A DNA stretch of 64,000 nt, from positions 1,368,827-1,432,826 of the forward strand of contig SCFE01000011.1 of assembly GCA_004352715.1 (NCBI GenBank), read 5' to 3'. This document shows, in pieces, positions 23,436 to 38,063 of this stretch. How positions within the stretch are numbered: the stretch's first letter is position 1; every line of letters starts with the position of its first letter. The notes beneath the pieces are model-generated. The model was not told the DNA's origin. It saw only the letters and a program-made list of their open reading frames with translations, and searched no databases. This stretch comes from Hofstenia miamia (taxonomy: Eukaryota; Xenacoelomorpha; Acoela). A program made the translations under genes and the position numbers.

Positions 23436-26356
23436 TATTGCTTTCCTATTGAATTTCGGCTGATTTTTACTCTAGGAGGAAGTGCACGTAGAAGCCAGTT
23501 GTACAACCAGTATAACTAATTTTTTCATTTTTAGTCATTAATATAATTTAACAAGTCTACTCAATGGAAGTATTTCGCGTGTTTATGTCTTGCTTAGAAA
23601 TCTTTAAACTGAAGCTATGAATGCTGAAATAGGGATATTATGAAATTCTAGACTATAAAATTTACTTCGGATTAGCTTATTGTTAATAAATCATGTGTCT
23701 AAGACATTCTTGATCTATGCGTTGGCAAAATCTACAACGAATGCTTGATTTCCTATAAGCGGTTAACTTTAGAATCGTCAGTGCGATTGATGTAGATGTT
23801 CAGTGGCGTTGCCAAATCGCAATTCCAATGTAAGTCATACGTTTGCAATTAGTTATAATATCAGGTTAATTACTTACATAAAGTAATGGATCGCAGGCAA
23901 TTGAAAAATGAAAAAACTCGACTACGCTCCCTTACAACATTGGAGAAACGGATTTTTTGAAAATCTAATCAACCCTGTTGCAAAATAATAGATCAAAACT
24001 ACAAATTATCATACAGAACTATTTTAAGTGTTTTAGTGCTGCAATCTTTTCATTAATAATAACTTTTGAAGTTCCAAGGATGGACATTAGCCGAACATTT
24101 AGGGTGAACCCGGATTGGCCCACGAAACTTTAAAATTGGGTCAATTCCTGCCCGGGTCATTTCAATTAATATCAATTCGGCCCATTTATTTGCCAAAAAC
24201 TCTTTAATTTTCCAGTTTGCTTGACCAAAGTTCAAAAAGTTAGTAAAATATAATAATATCTACACTTAGAAGAGTATGCGATACTAATCTAGATTTTCAA
24301 AATTTATTTTTTCGACACATTTTTTTTATAAATTATATAGCATTAAATTGATTTGCTTTCACTGCTACACAACAGTAATCTTTTTGAAATTCCATTCCAT
24401 ATTTTCCAATAGCAAGGCAAAAGCCCATTACGAGCAATGTCCATATGTAGTCAATTCTGTTTTTCATTAAAAAAAATAATTTCGATGATAGTTCAACTGT
24501 ATATAAATATTCTATATGCTCTAAATTATGTCTATGGATGAAAATCCCAAAAATTTAGAATATACACCTATCATGTCATGTCTCTATCAAGGATATTACT
24601 ATGATCTTAATTCTTTAAGTTGAAGTAAGAGTATGAAGAAAGCAGTATATTTCTACACATATAACAAAATTGTGCAACCATAAATTATTATACGAGATAA
24701 TTTGAGTTTGTTACAGTTACTTTCAACTTTCTACTTAAAATATCTAGGTTATAGCTTTGTTCCAATTTTTATTGTTTATTTACTGTTTTGAAATCGAATA
24801 TATGCTACAAGCTTTAATTTATATAAACAATATGCAATAGAGTACTTAGTTACACTTGAATTTTAACTGAATGATGATAAATAGCTATATAAAAATACAA
24901 CACTTGCATAATTACTTATGTGTTTTTGGTAATATATCTATATTTACAAAAGTGGATACAAAATTCAATGCACTAAGCACGTTAATTGTACTGCTAGTCA
25001 TAATAAATTAATTATAAAGTATTTTGAACGAATATTTAATAAAACGATGTACTATATTCAACTCAAAATTTCATTATCCATTTATATAACTAACATTATT
25101 TTTGTAATTATTTAACATAATGTTGCAAAAATTAATGTAGCATACAATTCCTGTTTTATAACTTCCTTTATGCTTTCAATAAAAAAATTAACATATTTAA
25201 AAACAACTTGTAAAATGTATAAGGAAATATACATTGCTTTTTAGTACGTAGGAGTCGCAAGACATCTATATATAAATTTAATAACTAAGACTTTTTACTT
25301 TGATGAAATGCAACTAAAATATTAATATTTTTTTAATTTATAGCTGTACTATATCCAGTTTTAAAAAATTGCTGCAAAAGAATAATTAGTTTATAATATT
25401 TTTATATAGTGAAATTTGTCTGTTCTATTGTAGAGCATTGTATTTTACCTTTAAATTATTTAATTAACTCTATCTGTAAAAAACATTATAGTTAAATGAA
25501 CATTATGTGTAGTGTTTCATCTAAGCTCCTGTATCTAGAAGATTAGGGATTTACCTTAATAAACAATTTTCGTAAATTCGCTAGTATGTTAAGCTGTTAT
25601 GTGTAGTCAAATCTAATGGATGTGAGCCAATCTTAGCTGTCACAATAGCATATTTTATTGAAATGGTAATCTTCCTCTAGCGTTTGCAATGCTTGTGTTA
25701 ATGCAATTAAAGAGAGCCTAATAGAGGAAGTAGACAAGTCACATTTTCGAAAAAAACGAAATAGTTCGTGTTAGTGAGAGAATGTAACATGCTAACTTGA
25801 AATATTCAAAGATTTATTTGATCATATCCAACGTGTTCTTTAATGTTTCATGCACTTTGATATTTTACCATATTTATGGATCAATTCATAATTTTAAAGC
25901 CATTTTACTCTAAATGATTCAAAAGCAATTTATTGCTATAAGAAGAAGGTACAAGAAACTATAAACTACAAAACTACAGAAAGCTATTTACAATCTTGAA
26001 AATGTGACTTAAGTACTTCTTCTACTAGATGTTCAACTGCGATCTTAAAAAGATTAAATAGTGGTTACTTAAGAAAGTCATTAATATTTCCCATTTAGTT
26101 TTTAAACTTTTTTTTGTAATTTAGGGTTGGTTAGAAAATTTTAAACAAAAAAACGGAAGTTTGCCTTCCAACACGCGAATTGAGGACTTACAAAATAAAA
26201 ATTGTTCAGTTTGAAATCTTATATTTACAGGCTTTTTCAACTTTACCTTCATTAAAATTTTCAATAATTACTATATATTCTGATTAACAATTTTCTCAAA
26301 GCTATAAATTCATTAATTTTTATGTGCTTTTATATAGTAAAAACTGAATAGTTTAG
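23436..26356. other. No confident gene; probable 5' flank or intron of the receptor gene
   Basis: AT-rich. One exon-like unit at 23773-23829 is listed separately. 24184-24290 resembles 42003-42120 and may be a dispersed repeat. No ectodomain exon was recognised. Confidence 0.4.
23773..23829 (+). CDS. Possible isolated exon (57 nt)
   Basis: A good acceptor (TTAACTTTAG) and an ideal donor (AAT|GTAAGT) bound an open phase 2-2 segment reading IVSAIDVDVQWRCQIAIP. The W-x-C pattern could belong to an extracellular fold, but I do not recognise it. Its end phase (2) does not match the phase-1 start needed by the transmembrane exon at 26357, so at least one more exon would be needed if they belong together. 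Confidence 0.25.
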
Positions 26357-26471
26357 AAATTATGTATACAGATGAAAGACTGGAATATAACTTAAAGCAA
26401 CCTCTACACTTTCTAATAGTTTTGGGTGCTTTTTCAACCTTCACATTGTTATGTCTTCATTGCAAGAAAAG
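26357..26471 (+). CDS. Receptor exon: transmembrane segment
   Basis: 115 nt, enters phase 1, leaves phase 2. Reads MYTDERLEYNLKQP, then the helix LHFLIVLGAFSTFTLLCLH, then CKKR, with the last codon split across the intron. Acceptor TTTAG, donor AG|GTAAAT. The short charged ectodomain stub and basic inner edge indicate type I orientation. Confidence 0.75.
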
Positions 26472-26807
26472 GTAAATTGAATACTTCCAAGTATTAAAAA
26501 TTTTGAATTTCCTTTTTTTACAAATTCATAATGACTTACGATAGAAACGAAGTGTTTGAAAATTTTTTTAATTCAAATTTTTAGGAAAGCAACTTTATCC
26601 TTCACTGAAGACGTATCACTTACTACATGTAAGTTTACATTTAATCTGTAAAATCTGGTTCAAACTTAATATTTAATGTTTTCAAGATCATTCAATATTG
26701 AGCAAAAATTATAATTCCTATATGCATTGCATGTTTATACAATTTTGAATTTATATATTGTGAGTTTTTTCAAATATCTTCAAATAAGAGTGCTTCTATG
26801 CACTTAT

Positions 26808-26844
<37 letters not shown>

Positions 26845-27860
26845 ATTTTTTTTTATTTCAAAAATTAATTTTACTTAGTCTGAAATTATTACGGTAGAGT
26901 TTTCTAGAGCAACAGCTACAAAATATTCATAAATATGTAATTTACTACTATCATTTCAATTTAGATGATGTAGTTGGCATAGTTTCTACAAATGTAAGTC
27001 TTTTGTGGGCTGCTGAAAATAATATAGAAATTTTCAGTTATTCAAAAAATAATTTACTTGAATGTCATTTCGAAATTCCACCAGCTTACAACAATATTCA
27101 TATTGAATGATTTACTTTTTATTGTTTTTATTAAGAGCGAGACCTAATGTAACATATCATAGCAAAAAACCACGATGGCATATTTTTTTATTATGAAACA
27201 TCTTTCTAGCATTCCATTAGTGACTTAAATACATTGATAACAAATATATTCAGAATTTGCATATAATTATTTTAAGACAAATTCATCGCAAGCCAAAAGC
27301 TAATTTACTTGAAGAGGTATAACGTAAACAATCCTCGAATTTACGACGCATTTTATCTACCAAAACATTTATTCACCAGTCTTCATCAATCCACATAGAA
27401 GCGGATATATAAACTATTTTGCATTATCAATTTTCAATTTTGCCAATATTAAAGCTTATCTTATTTAAAATGTTTTACCTTTGTACAAATAATATTGTAT
27501 ATAAAGAAATTGAATATTGATTGAATATTGATATAGCCGTATAGTTCATTTAGGATCGAACCGTTAAGTGCACATCATACCTCAGGTTAGGCTTATATAT
27601 ATATATATATATATAGATATGTTGTTTAATATATTTTGTTATTATATTTCGTGGCATGCTGTTGCTTTCTACGATATGGTATCAAAATTGTTGTGAATAT
27701 AAAATGTGTAAGTTCTTTTCAACTTTAATATTCTTTTATTGTTTAGAAAAGAATCAATTAGTCCTGCTGACCACACCTATACTCAACCTGTTTTACTGGA
27801 AAATGTTGTAAGCACAATTTTTTTAAAACTTGAACTAAGCAATAATGTAATAGAAGTTCA

Positions 27861-27891
<31 letters not shown>

Positions 27892-30800
27892 GATAGGGCC
27901 CATGTCCCGCACTATTTATGTATATATATATATAGGGCCTATGTCCCGCCCTATTTATGTATATATATATATATATGATAGTGCCATCTTTACTATTTTA
28001 GGAATTTATATCAATTTTTATAATTCTATGCAATTTATGCTTATATTTTTACTTATTTCTCCCAGACTAAAAGAACATTATTGAGAAATAAAAAATGAAT
28101 TAAGGTCTTGCCTCCAAGACAGCAAATTATACCATTCACATATACTTATTTGAATATCATTATTTTAATATCATCACTTTTTTTTCTATTTAGAATGTAA
28201 AGTCATCAAGTGTTCCCACGTAAGTATTGCATAAATCTTTTTATTTATTAAATTTAGCAGAAATCCATAACTACCAAAAGTTTTACCATTAAAATTTCTT
28301 ACAACACTGTTTTCGTTTTAGATGTTCAACGTCGGAAATTTCTCCAAATAGTGTAAGAATTTTGTATTTAAATCACCCTAACTCAGAAAATTTAATGAAA
28401 ATACGAAATACCAATTGTACTTTCTGTAAAGTTATTTAATTGTCTCACTTATTTACTGTTTTCAGTGCTTTACAATTTTTAAAAAATTGAAACATGTGTT
28501 AATGTACTTTCTATATATCTTAGATCCGAAAAACTTTTGAATATAATTACCCATCATTAGCATATTTCAAATATATAATAATTGCACGATTCATCTAAAA
28601 AATATTTAGGACAATAGTAAAGGTTCGAAATCAAATGTTCGGTAAGTTCATTTTTTTATAAATTGTATTCTGTGTTTGTATTAAATTACTGTATTATAGA
28701 ATAGAATAGAAGGGAATAGTATATTTTGAAAAGACTATAATAAAGGAGAAAATAAATTAATTTTTTCACCTCTAATTAAATAAACCTCATAACAATAATG
28801 ACAAGATCTAGACAACACTTTTGGAGTGAATAATTTCTTGAAAATTCTATATCTGCTTATTACAAATATTAATGTCACAATCTAGTAGTTTCTGCTAATG
28901 ATGCTCAAAAATTGCCAATTTTGTCGATACCTAAAACATCCTTGTAGTTTGCTTATATATAGCAAATTTTCTCTTAATGAGCGCGTATTTTGGCTGAAAT
29001 ACGGCTTTCTTTTCGCTTAAAAGCGCGAAAAAAATCGCTGTTTTGGTACCAATTTGCAAGCTTAAAACAGCTCTTAAAACGTGCTTATATCAAGCAATTT
29101 AAAAAAGAAAATGCAATCTGCATCTATACTCAAATTCTCAGAAACTAGATCATCCCGTGTACTCTAAATTTATCCTTAAATTATTTGATTAAAATTATGC
29201 AATAATCCAAAAAATAAAATTCAACATATAAAAAATGCTTTAATAAAAATTAAACTCTTCGTTTTTTTGTCATTAACTCCATGCTAAATAACAATCATAA
29301 TTTTAAATAACAACCATAATTAATATTCTAAAGCAAACAAGTTTTTATATTTACCTGAATTTCACAAAACGTTCTGAAGACTTTTCCATTCTTTTAATTC
29401 CCAGCTTACTATTGACTGATGAAAGAAGTCTAAAAATGTATTACTACAGAAAGTATTACATCCTATGTAAAGTATTATATTTTTTATTACTACAATAATA
29501 GGACATTGTCCAATGTTAAAAAACAAACATGTAAAATCAATTATCTAAAACAAAATAATCAGTGATAATAGTAATATTAATAAATTTATACCTATTCATT
29601 CAAATTTAAATGAAATATATTAAATATAGAAATTCGCAAATTTTAAAATGAAAAAAACGAATTACAACCAAAATTATACCTACATTTCTGAACAGGAACA
29701 ACTTCATTTTGTAAAATAGATGAACAATTTCCTTTTTTTCAGGTAATAATAAATTTCCATTCTCTAAACAAAATCTTTCATAGACCTATGCATGTAAATT
29801 CGAAAATATATTTGCCATAAATAAACAAGTGGAGCTACTGAAAATAATCAAACAAAATGTTACTTCAACCAAATATTTTTCTTTAAAATAGAATAAATAA
29901 CCAGTGACCTAAAAACCAATTAATTGTTTCAAAAAATAATCATAATCTATAGAACAGTAATAAATTTGTATTTTGCTATTAAAAAAGCAGATAAAAAAAT
30001 TTCCTAATCAAGATCTTTTCAGGATCAGAGATATTCTTTAGCACCTAAGCGCAAATAATACCAAAAATAATAATCTCTAAACCTGTGTCTTTAGATGCAG
30101 AGATANNNNNNNNNNNNNNNNNNNNNAAATTTCCTAATCAAGATCTTTTCAGGATCAGAGATATTCTTTAGCACCTAAGCGCAAATAATACCAAAAATAA
30201 TAATCTCTAAACCTGTGTCTTTAGATGCAGAGATATTCTATAACATCTTCTTCAAATATTCATTAATTTCACTATCAGACATATTCTCTATAAGTGCTCT
30301 TGACGATGCTATGAAAGATTGGCATAACAAAATACAAAAATGACTACTTCTGATAAATAGAGCAGCATTAGGGAATGAAGTGAATATCTCAGACTTATTA
30401 CCTGCATGAGCTCCACCGCTATAATTTTTTGGCAAATGCGCCTAATAACGGAACTTGTATTGTCACCGCCACACATTCGACGCATATGAATCTAGACAAA
30501 ATTTAAAATGCTATTTGAAAATATTGCTCTATTCTCTATTTTATAGAAAAAATCAATAAATTTTTTTTTGTATTTCATTAACAAATGCTATTTTTTGAGA
30601 CAGAATTTAATGTAGTTAAGAATTTTACTATGTCTAAATTAAATTCTAAGAAATATAGCTAAATTTGAATTAAGAAACATTTCATGAATAAAGTTTGAAT
30701 TATCAAGAAGTTAAGGCTTCCAAATCTGCTTTACAGATTCATTGTTTGGGTTATTGATAATGAACGCTTTCAACTCCCTGATCCGGTTTTCGTGTTGCAC

Positions 30801-33800
30801 TTACACATTTGATATCACCAAATTTTTAACTGAGTTAAAATTTGGCTCAAAAGAAAATTTTAATCTTCTAGCATCTTCCTACTCAGCAAAACTTTGCTAT
30901 CATAAGCAACTAATTACGTCTTACACAAATTTCGTAGGGATGGGAAGGGGGAAATATCTCACGTTATACCACATTTGCTACACGCCTAATTTGCCGAGTT
31001 TTGAAAAATATTAATGTGGCCAACAAAAAATAAACAGCTGGAAGAAATGTGGTGTACAAATTTGAATCCAAGCATGCTACCAGTTTGCATTGCAACTTTT
31101 ATCGAAAAAACTATTTCAGGTTTTCAAATTTTTTTAATTCTTCCATATAGTTCAGTTTGTTAAATGTTTTGTAAGATTCTAGTAGCAGACTGAATATTTG
31201 ACTGAAAGTTACTGGCCAAGGTAAAACAAATGGGCCAAACATTTCTAATAAATTGTATAAAGACATAAAGAAAGTATATAGTTATTTTATTGAGCGAAAT
31301 GTCCACATCACAACAAAATTGATTAAATGTTGCTAAAATTATTGATATGAAAAAATGAACTTCTACCAATGTCATTTAGAACAACTAATGCAGAAGACCA
31401 CACATACGCTAATGAAGTATTATTGGATGAAGAAATAATGGCGGTAATTATTTTGAATTATTTATTTATAATTGTACCAGATTAACCACACACTTCTCAG
31501 TAATTGTTTAAAATCTATGATTAATTCTTCAGACTTAATTTAAGTACGCCATATTTACGAACAAAAAACGTTATACAAAATCTGAAGCATCACAGGATAG
31601 AAGAGTACCTAGATTGAAATTTCAGTCAACCATTGTGTTCCAAACTCATAGGCTTTTAAATTATAATTTAAAATACACATGCATTTAAACTTGGTAGTTA
31701 GAAGGTTAAGAAAAAAATTGAACTCTAAATGTAAAATTTTTCACTATTGCATTACAAAATTTGATAACCATATCTATAGAAAATACAACTGCTTCACATC
31801 TGCTTCTAAAAAATATGGATAGTAAATCTTAATATTTTTGTTGTTTTTCATAGGGTAGATTTAAATTTCATCATCATAACCTATGTACATATTAACTAAG
31901 GATAAACCAATTGAAATTTAGGATGAAATCCAAAGATCAAGGTTTGTAAATTTTATATTATCGTAATTCATCTATTTTTTAAAATATTCATACATAATAT
32001 ATAGAAAAATATATATCTAACTTTTTGAAATACCATTGTAAAAGTAATTTTGACATTTTGAGATATTCTGTAATTAATGCGTGCTCTATCTCATCACATT
32101 AAATTGCTGCTAGAAGCACGAAAAAATATTGTAACAGGATTACTTTGTAGGCTATTGATTCAAGAATAAAACAACTTTCTAAAAATCAATGGGATCTGTA
32201 CTTAGAAAACATTTGAAGTTCAAAAAGATAGTTAATTCTCTATCACACTTTCACGCAATCTGCTGCATATCTTAATAAGATATAGGTATGATTCCTCAGT
32301 TTGCCATTGGCTATAGAAGTGAAGTAGAAAACAGCTACTAGTGAAGTTACTTGCCTCCCTCTTTGTACATATTATAATTTGTATTCAAGAAAAATCACAT
32401 ATGAAAGCAAATGGTATTATCATTGGCCTCTTATAGATAAATTATTTCCTGAATCCATTGTTAACAAACTGTAATTCTGTTCTTTTGATTGCAATTAATA
32501 TAGTGTGTAATAAACTTAGACATTTAAGAAATTGATCAAAATAAGAATAAACCTCAGAAATGTGAAGGAAGCAAGAAGTTAGCTTACATAAAGTAAAATA
32601 AAACACTTTGTTTTCTATGACAAAGTACTTCTATACAGCGGTTTGTAGATGTTTATAACATTTCGTCAGGAACTCGAAATAAATGAAAAATCGTTTAAAA
32701 TTTTTTTAAATTTTTATTTGGTGGTATCCACATGTTTTCTTTGAAATTTAAATGAAGAGATCTTGCAGGCCAATTAGTAGAGTGTGACCATGGAATTTCC
32801 TATTAATTCCAATACCAATTTCGAATCTTGACAAGCATTGATTTTTTGAAACTTCCTATGAAGCTGTCTAAAATATCATAGGAATATGAATAAGTCGTTC
32901 CTGCATTGCTACACGAAAAGCAGACACCAAATTAGAAGATGCAATCCCGGGTCATTACAAAAGTTAATTTTTGGGTAGAAATTGAAGTCAAATATTTTTC
33001 TAATACCAAACCGCTTTTGTCATTATACGTAGCACAAATTTATTCATCACTTCGCAGGGGAATTATGAATATAAATATTGTTTTTCCAAATTCTTACAAT
33101 GTTGTTAATTAAAAAGTGTTGAACTAATGAATTCACTACCTTAAAACAGTTTCTTTGTAAAGCTATAGACACACCGTAAGGCAAGACACAAGCGAATAAT
33201 TACCTTTTAGTGTAATTTAAACGAAAATTGCAAAAAATTAGCTTATTGCTTTTTTCGTAAAAAGAAAAGATTACAGTCAAGATTGTTACAATAATGGGTA
33301 CCCTGCAGAAGTATGAATTATTGAAATTCTATTTTATTAATTGCATTTACATTTTAAATGTTTTATTCTATGTTTATCTAAATTTACATATACAACTGAT
33401 ATAATTGTGGATGGAATACCTTACGTGGTATTGATTTTCTTAGGGAAAGTAATTTTCCACTAATTTAGAACTGATTTGGTTGAATGCACACCAGATAGTT
33501 CAGCAGTAGAAATTGCAGTCGCAGATGAAGCCGTATGTATCAATCACTATAAAAAAATTTTATATGTCAATTTTTTTTTGAAAAATAANNNNNNNNNNNN
33601 NNNNNNNNNACTGATTTGGTTGAATGCACACCAGATAGTTCAGCAGTAGAAATTGCAGTCGCAGATGAAGCCGTATGTATCAATCACTATAAAAAAATTT
33701 TATATGTCAATTTTTTTTTGAAAAATAATAGAAATTAATTTAGGAGGATGTATATGAATTCCGTACAAGATCTACGATAGTGTACGTCAAATTTCATTTT

Positions 33801-36513
33801 ATATTTCTAAATTTTTTGATATTTTTGTGTTCGACACCGACAAAACACAATTGGAAACCCAAGCATGCTAAATATATTAACCGACTTCTTACACTGAGCT
33901 CACCACATACATAGACACACACAGACACTAGCCTTGTCAACGAGCCGAAATTTCTGAGCTCGGCTCGTTTAAAATTTGAGTAAGTTGGGTTCTGCTCGGC
34001 TTGGCTCAGCTCGGCTCGCCACATAAAGCCTTTCAATGAGGTTCATTTTAGCTCGATATTTTTTTAAAATTTTGCTCTTTCAGAATTGTTCATATAGCTC
34101 TACCTATTATTTAATAAACATTTCTAAATTTAAATCATAAGAAAGGCAAATTGAATAAAAAAATAAGAAAAATCTGCATAAATATATTAAGAAAACATAA
34201 TATAATTTTGCTTTTCTTTAAAAAAGCTCGTTTTGAACTCGTTGTATATCTAATGCTCTGCTGAAGCCCGGCTCAGCCCGGCTCGGCTCGGCTCGGCTCG
34301 TTGATAAGTCTGACAGACACACATTTACTATTACAATATATACATTATGAATGAATAATATTTAGGTCTAAATTTGTAACTTTTTAGCAAATACATTACC
34401 CTGATTCTTATTTTTTTAATTCATCAATTTTTAGAAAACATGTTGTATGTTTTTCTAAATGTTCTCAGCAATTTATAAAACGTAGAAAAGTCCTATCTAT
34501 GTATGTACTAAGCAATGAAATTTTAGAGAAAATTCTTTCAACCTGTCAGAAGTGAGTAAACCTTATTCAATTATTTGTATTTTTAAAACATTAGTATATT
34601 ATTAAATTTATATCCACTGTTGTTACTTTTACGTAACAAACCGATTTGTCCGCATTTTAAGCCTTAAAAAAGAAAAATTAAAGTGTGTATACCTGGACAC
34701 ATCTATGGAGTAGGACCTGCTCCTTAAATCATGAAGATATGTGTTAAAGCATGTGCTTATGCTTGAATTACATGCAAATAAAAAATTTTTTAATGAAAAA
34801 CTTGATTTTAGTAAAAATATTCAAAATACAAATTTTGAAGCATTCCCTGAGAAAACAGGGTTAAAAGATATTGCGTCTTATTGAAATTTACTTCTGCTGA
34901 AATTCATAATATTCTTTGAAAATTATATTGCTTTAGAAGAAACCTCAATAGAAAAATTGAGGATATCAAAGAAACAGAAAACTGACCAACGCATAAACTA
35001 CAGCTGCAGGATAAATTCTGTTAAGAACAATGCAAGATCTCGTACTGTGAGAACCTTGTGGTTTAATTGTAAGTTGCAGAGCTGTTCTGTCACAGAAGCA
35101 ACATTCTCAACGCTTTGAGTTGGGTTTGTGTTTATGTGCAGACCTTAATGATTGGATTTTATAGAGCTATACATTTTTCTGTCTAGAATAACTATTTGCT
35201 TCAGATTTTTGCATGGTTTATGTTTTTTAATAAGTTAGATGTATTGAACTGGCTCGCTCAAAATTTCACCGATTCACCCCAACCAGCTGCTGAAAAGCAA
35301 TTTACAATTGTGCCATTTGATTACATAAATAAAATATATGGCATTTTGTGTATCATTGACCTAGGATATACCAATGACTACTGAGAAATGAATGACTTCC
35401 TTCTATTCTCTAGTAACAGTGACTTCAATTTCGTATGCATTCTTACCAATTCGCCTTAATTACCATACTTACATAATATTGATTGGAATTATATATTTTT
35501 TCAGTTAATACCTTGAAAAATATAATATTAATTTGTTGGTTATATTTCACAATTATGGTTAGCAGTACTAAAATATTTTTTTAGAATTCTTCCCTACATG
35601 AAGAGTAAGTATGTTTTTATTCAAATTGAAAGGTAATTGATAAAATATTGTGCTGAATATTTAAAAAAAAACCATTTAAATGACATAAATGAGCTGAAAA
35701 CATCCCTTTTAAATAGATTACAGTTTAAGAAATTTTGAATTGTCATGTTTTATGCTATTAAGTAAAACTTCAATCTACATTTTTTGTTTTAATATATTTG
35801 TTTATTAATGAAGCATATGCATTTTTTTTAATAATGTTTTTTTTGCGACAAACATTTTTGTCATTTTTAAGCATTTGGAGAAATGTTCCCGAACTTTTTC
35901 TTTTAGTAATTCAGATCTTCAAAATATATTTAGATTTGTTTGATATCTTTGTATAATTAATAATGTTTTCTTAGTTGATTTTAGTTTCACGATGTCTTAT
36001 TAGTATTTTAAAATTTTCCAGCTTGGGTTCACATCCATAAATATATATTTCGGATTGTAGATGCCCTCTTATATGTTCCTTTGCCTGAGTTTCTCAATGC
36101 CTTCTGGTCTCGCCAATGTATGAACTTGAACATTCATCACAGTCTTATGAATAAACGATACCAGGGAACATTTCCATGGTCTTTTTTGAGTAAAATACTG
36201 GACAAATTTTCGAAGTTGGTAATTCTTTGTTGTATGATCGTATTGTTTTCTTTAGTTGTTCTTCTCGTGATTTTATAAATGGTAACTTCCAGTATGCGTT
36301 TGTTTTGTCATGTTTATGTGTAGAATTTGAATCTTCTGTATGTATAAATCAACTAAGAAAACATTATCAAGTAAACAAACACATCAAACAAATCTAAATA
36401 TATTTTGAAGATCTTAATTACTAAAAGAAAAAGTAATTACAACAATGTTTGTCGTAACATGTCCCAATAAAACATTATTCAAAAATGTTCCAAGTCTTCA
36501 AATTATAACAAGT

Positions 36514-36555
<42 letters not shown>

Positions 36556-38031
36556 NNNNNNNNNNNNNNNNNNNNNNNNNNNNNNNNNNNNNNNNNNNNN
36601 NNNNNNNNNNNNNNNNNNNNNNNNNNNNNNNNNNNNNNNNNNNNNNNNNNNNNNNNNNNNNNNNNNNNNNNNNNNNNNNNNNNNNNNNNNNNNNNNNNNN
36701 NNNNNNNNNNNNNNNNNNNNNNNNNNNNNNNNNNNNNNNNNNNNNNNNNNNNNNNNNNNNNNNNNNNNNNNNNNNNNNNNNNNNNNNNNNNNNNNNNNNN
36801 NNNNNNNNNNNNNNNNNNNNNNTATATATATATATATATATATTGATTAGGTTGTGGTCAAACACAAAAATGTTTGAAAACTTAAGCTCCACATGAATTC
36901 AACTTTTCATTTTAGTGTGAAAATGTACATTGTCAAATTTTAGGCCAAAATGAAAATATCTAGAGCTTGCTCAAAAAATTGACGTTATTTCAATTTTTAG
37001 TATTTTAGTCATTTATTACATATAACAAAAGCTAATTGCACTTTGTTAGAATGGACAACCATGACATAATTGTGTTTTCATCAGTGAATAATAATCTTAA
37101 CTATACATTAATGAAAAGTTTACATTCATAATTTAGGCCTACCTAGTGCAACGATAGGCCTACTCTAAGACAATTTCCTTATGAATTTCCTATATGAATT
37201 TTTACTGTATACTGTTAGTAAATATTTTATGATAATTTCAAGTATTAACTAGAACAAATTTAATAGTAAGGCTCTAATAAGCGGACTGCATAAAAGTAAG
37301 AAATTTAATTCCGATTCAAAAAATTCAGTCCGTAGTACAAAAATTGTAATTAAATACTTAACAGCATTAAGTTTATCCAAATTATTATTCAACATCAAGA
37401 ATGAAGGGGCTAATGAAAATGCACCCATTTCCTTGCATCTTAATACTGAAAGTTTTGTTAGAAACTTTGTAGCAGAGAATTAATAATTCATTTTGACTTT
37501 TTATTGTTCTTGATAAACTTTTGGTATCCATACTTATCTCAGTCGTAAGAAACCCTTTCAAAGTTCTGCTTAAATACATGCTTGGTCACATACTTATGTG
37601 ACAAGGGAGAGTTTTATTCTTTTTAATGGCATCAACTGGAATTGTGATTTAGAATACGAGGGGGAAATACAAAAATTCTAATGCTGACACAAGTGCATTT
37701 GCCTGAAAATAAATGGATTATTGAAAAAATCAATATTTTGAGCCACCCCTAAAATTCCACATGGCACATTTTGCGACAAATTTAAACTTTTTTTGCATGT
37801 TGAGTGCAAATTCCAAGAATTTACCAGTCTAGTATTTATTCACAATCACCACAAAACAATTACAGCTGTTTCAACGTTTTACAAAAAACTTTGGATTTTT
37901 GTAGTAGAGTAAATTAAAATTATGTAAGAATGACGTCAGGTTTTCTACAAATGATCAAAAAATTAGCAAAACGTGTCAATTTGTGGTATTATGATATTGC
38001 ACCATAGTATCTGGAGCCCGTATATATATAT

Positions 38032-38063
<32 letters not shown>

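Larger units (their letters stand above)
28642..31379. other. Intron with a gap, a false duplication and a minus-strand relic
   Basis: Mostly AT-rich. Exact repeat around N at 29997-30235 and a minus-strand coding-like relic at 30238-30485, listed separately. A short GC-rich hairpin-like patch (CGCTTAAAAGCG) lies near 29018. A + open frame at 30742-31014 has no recognisable domain. Confidence 0.5.

Noticed and set aside
27739-28084. + frames through (TA)n and the GGGCC blocks
   Set aside because: YIYIY translation of microsatellites; only 27747-27807 is supported as an exon.
30742-31014. 90-residue + frame
   Set aside because: No recognisable domain, splice context or homologous copy in the window.
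33610-33672. Second copy of the 64-nt receptor exon
   Set aside because: Exact copy starting at an N run without an acceptor; an assembly artefact rather than a duplicated exon.
34469-34551. Two separate exons (32 nt and 25 nt) with a 26-nt intron
   Set aside because: The intron would be too short to splice and the region is open throughout; read as part of one 117-nt exon.
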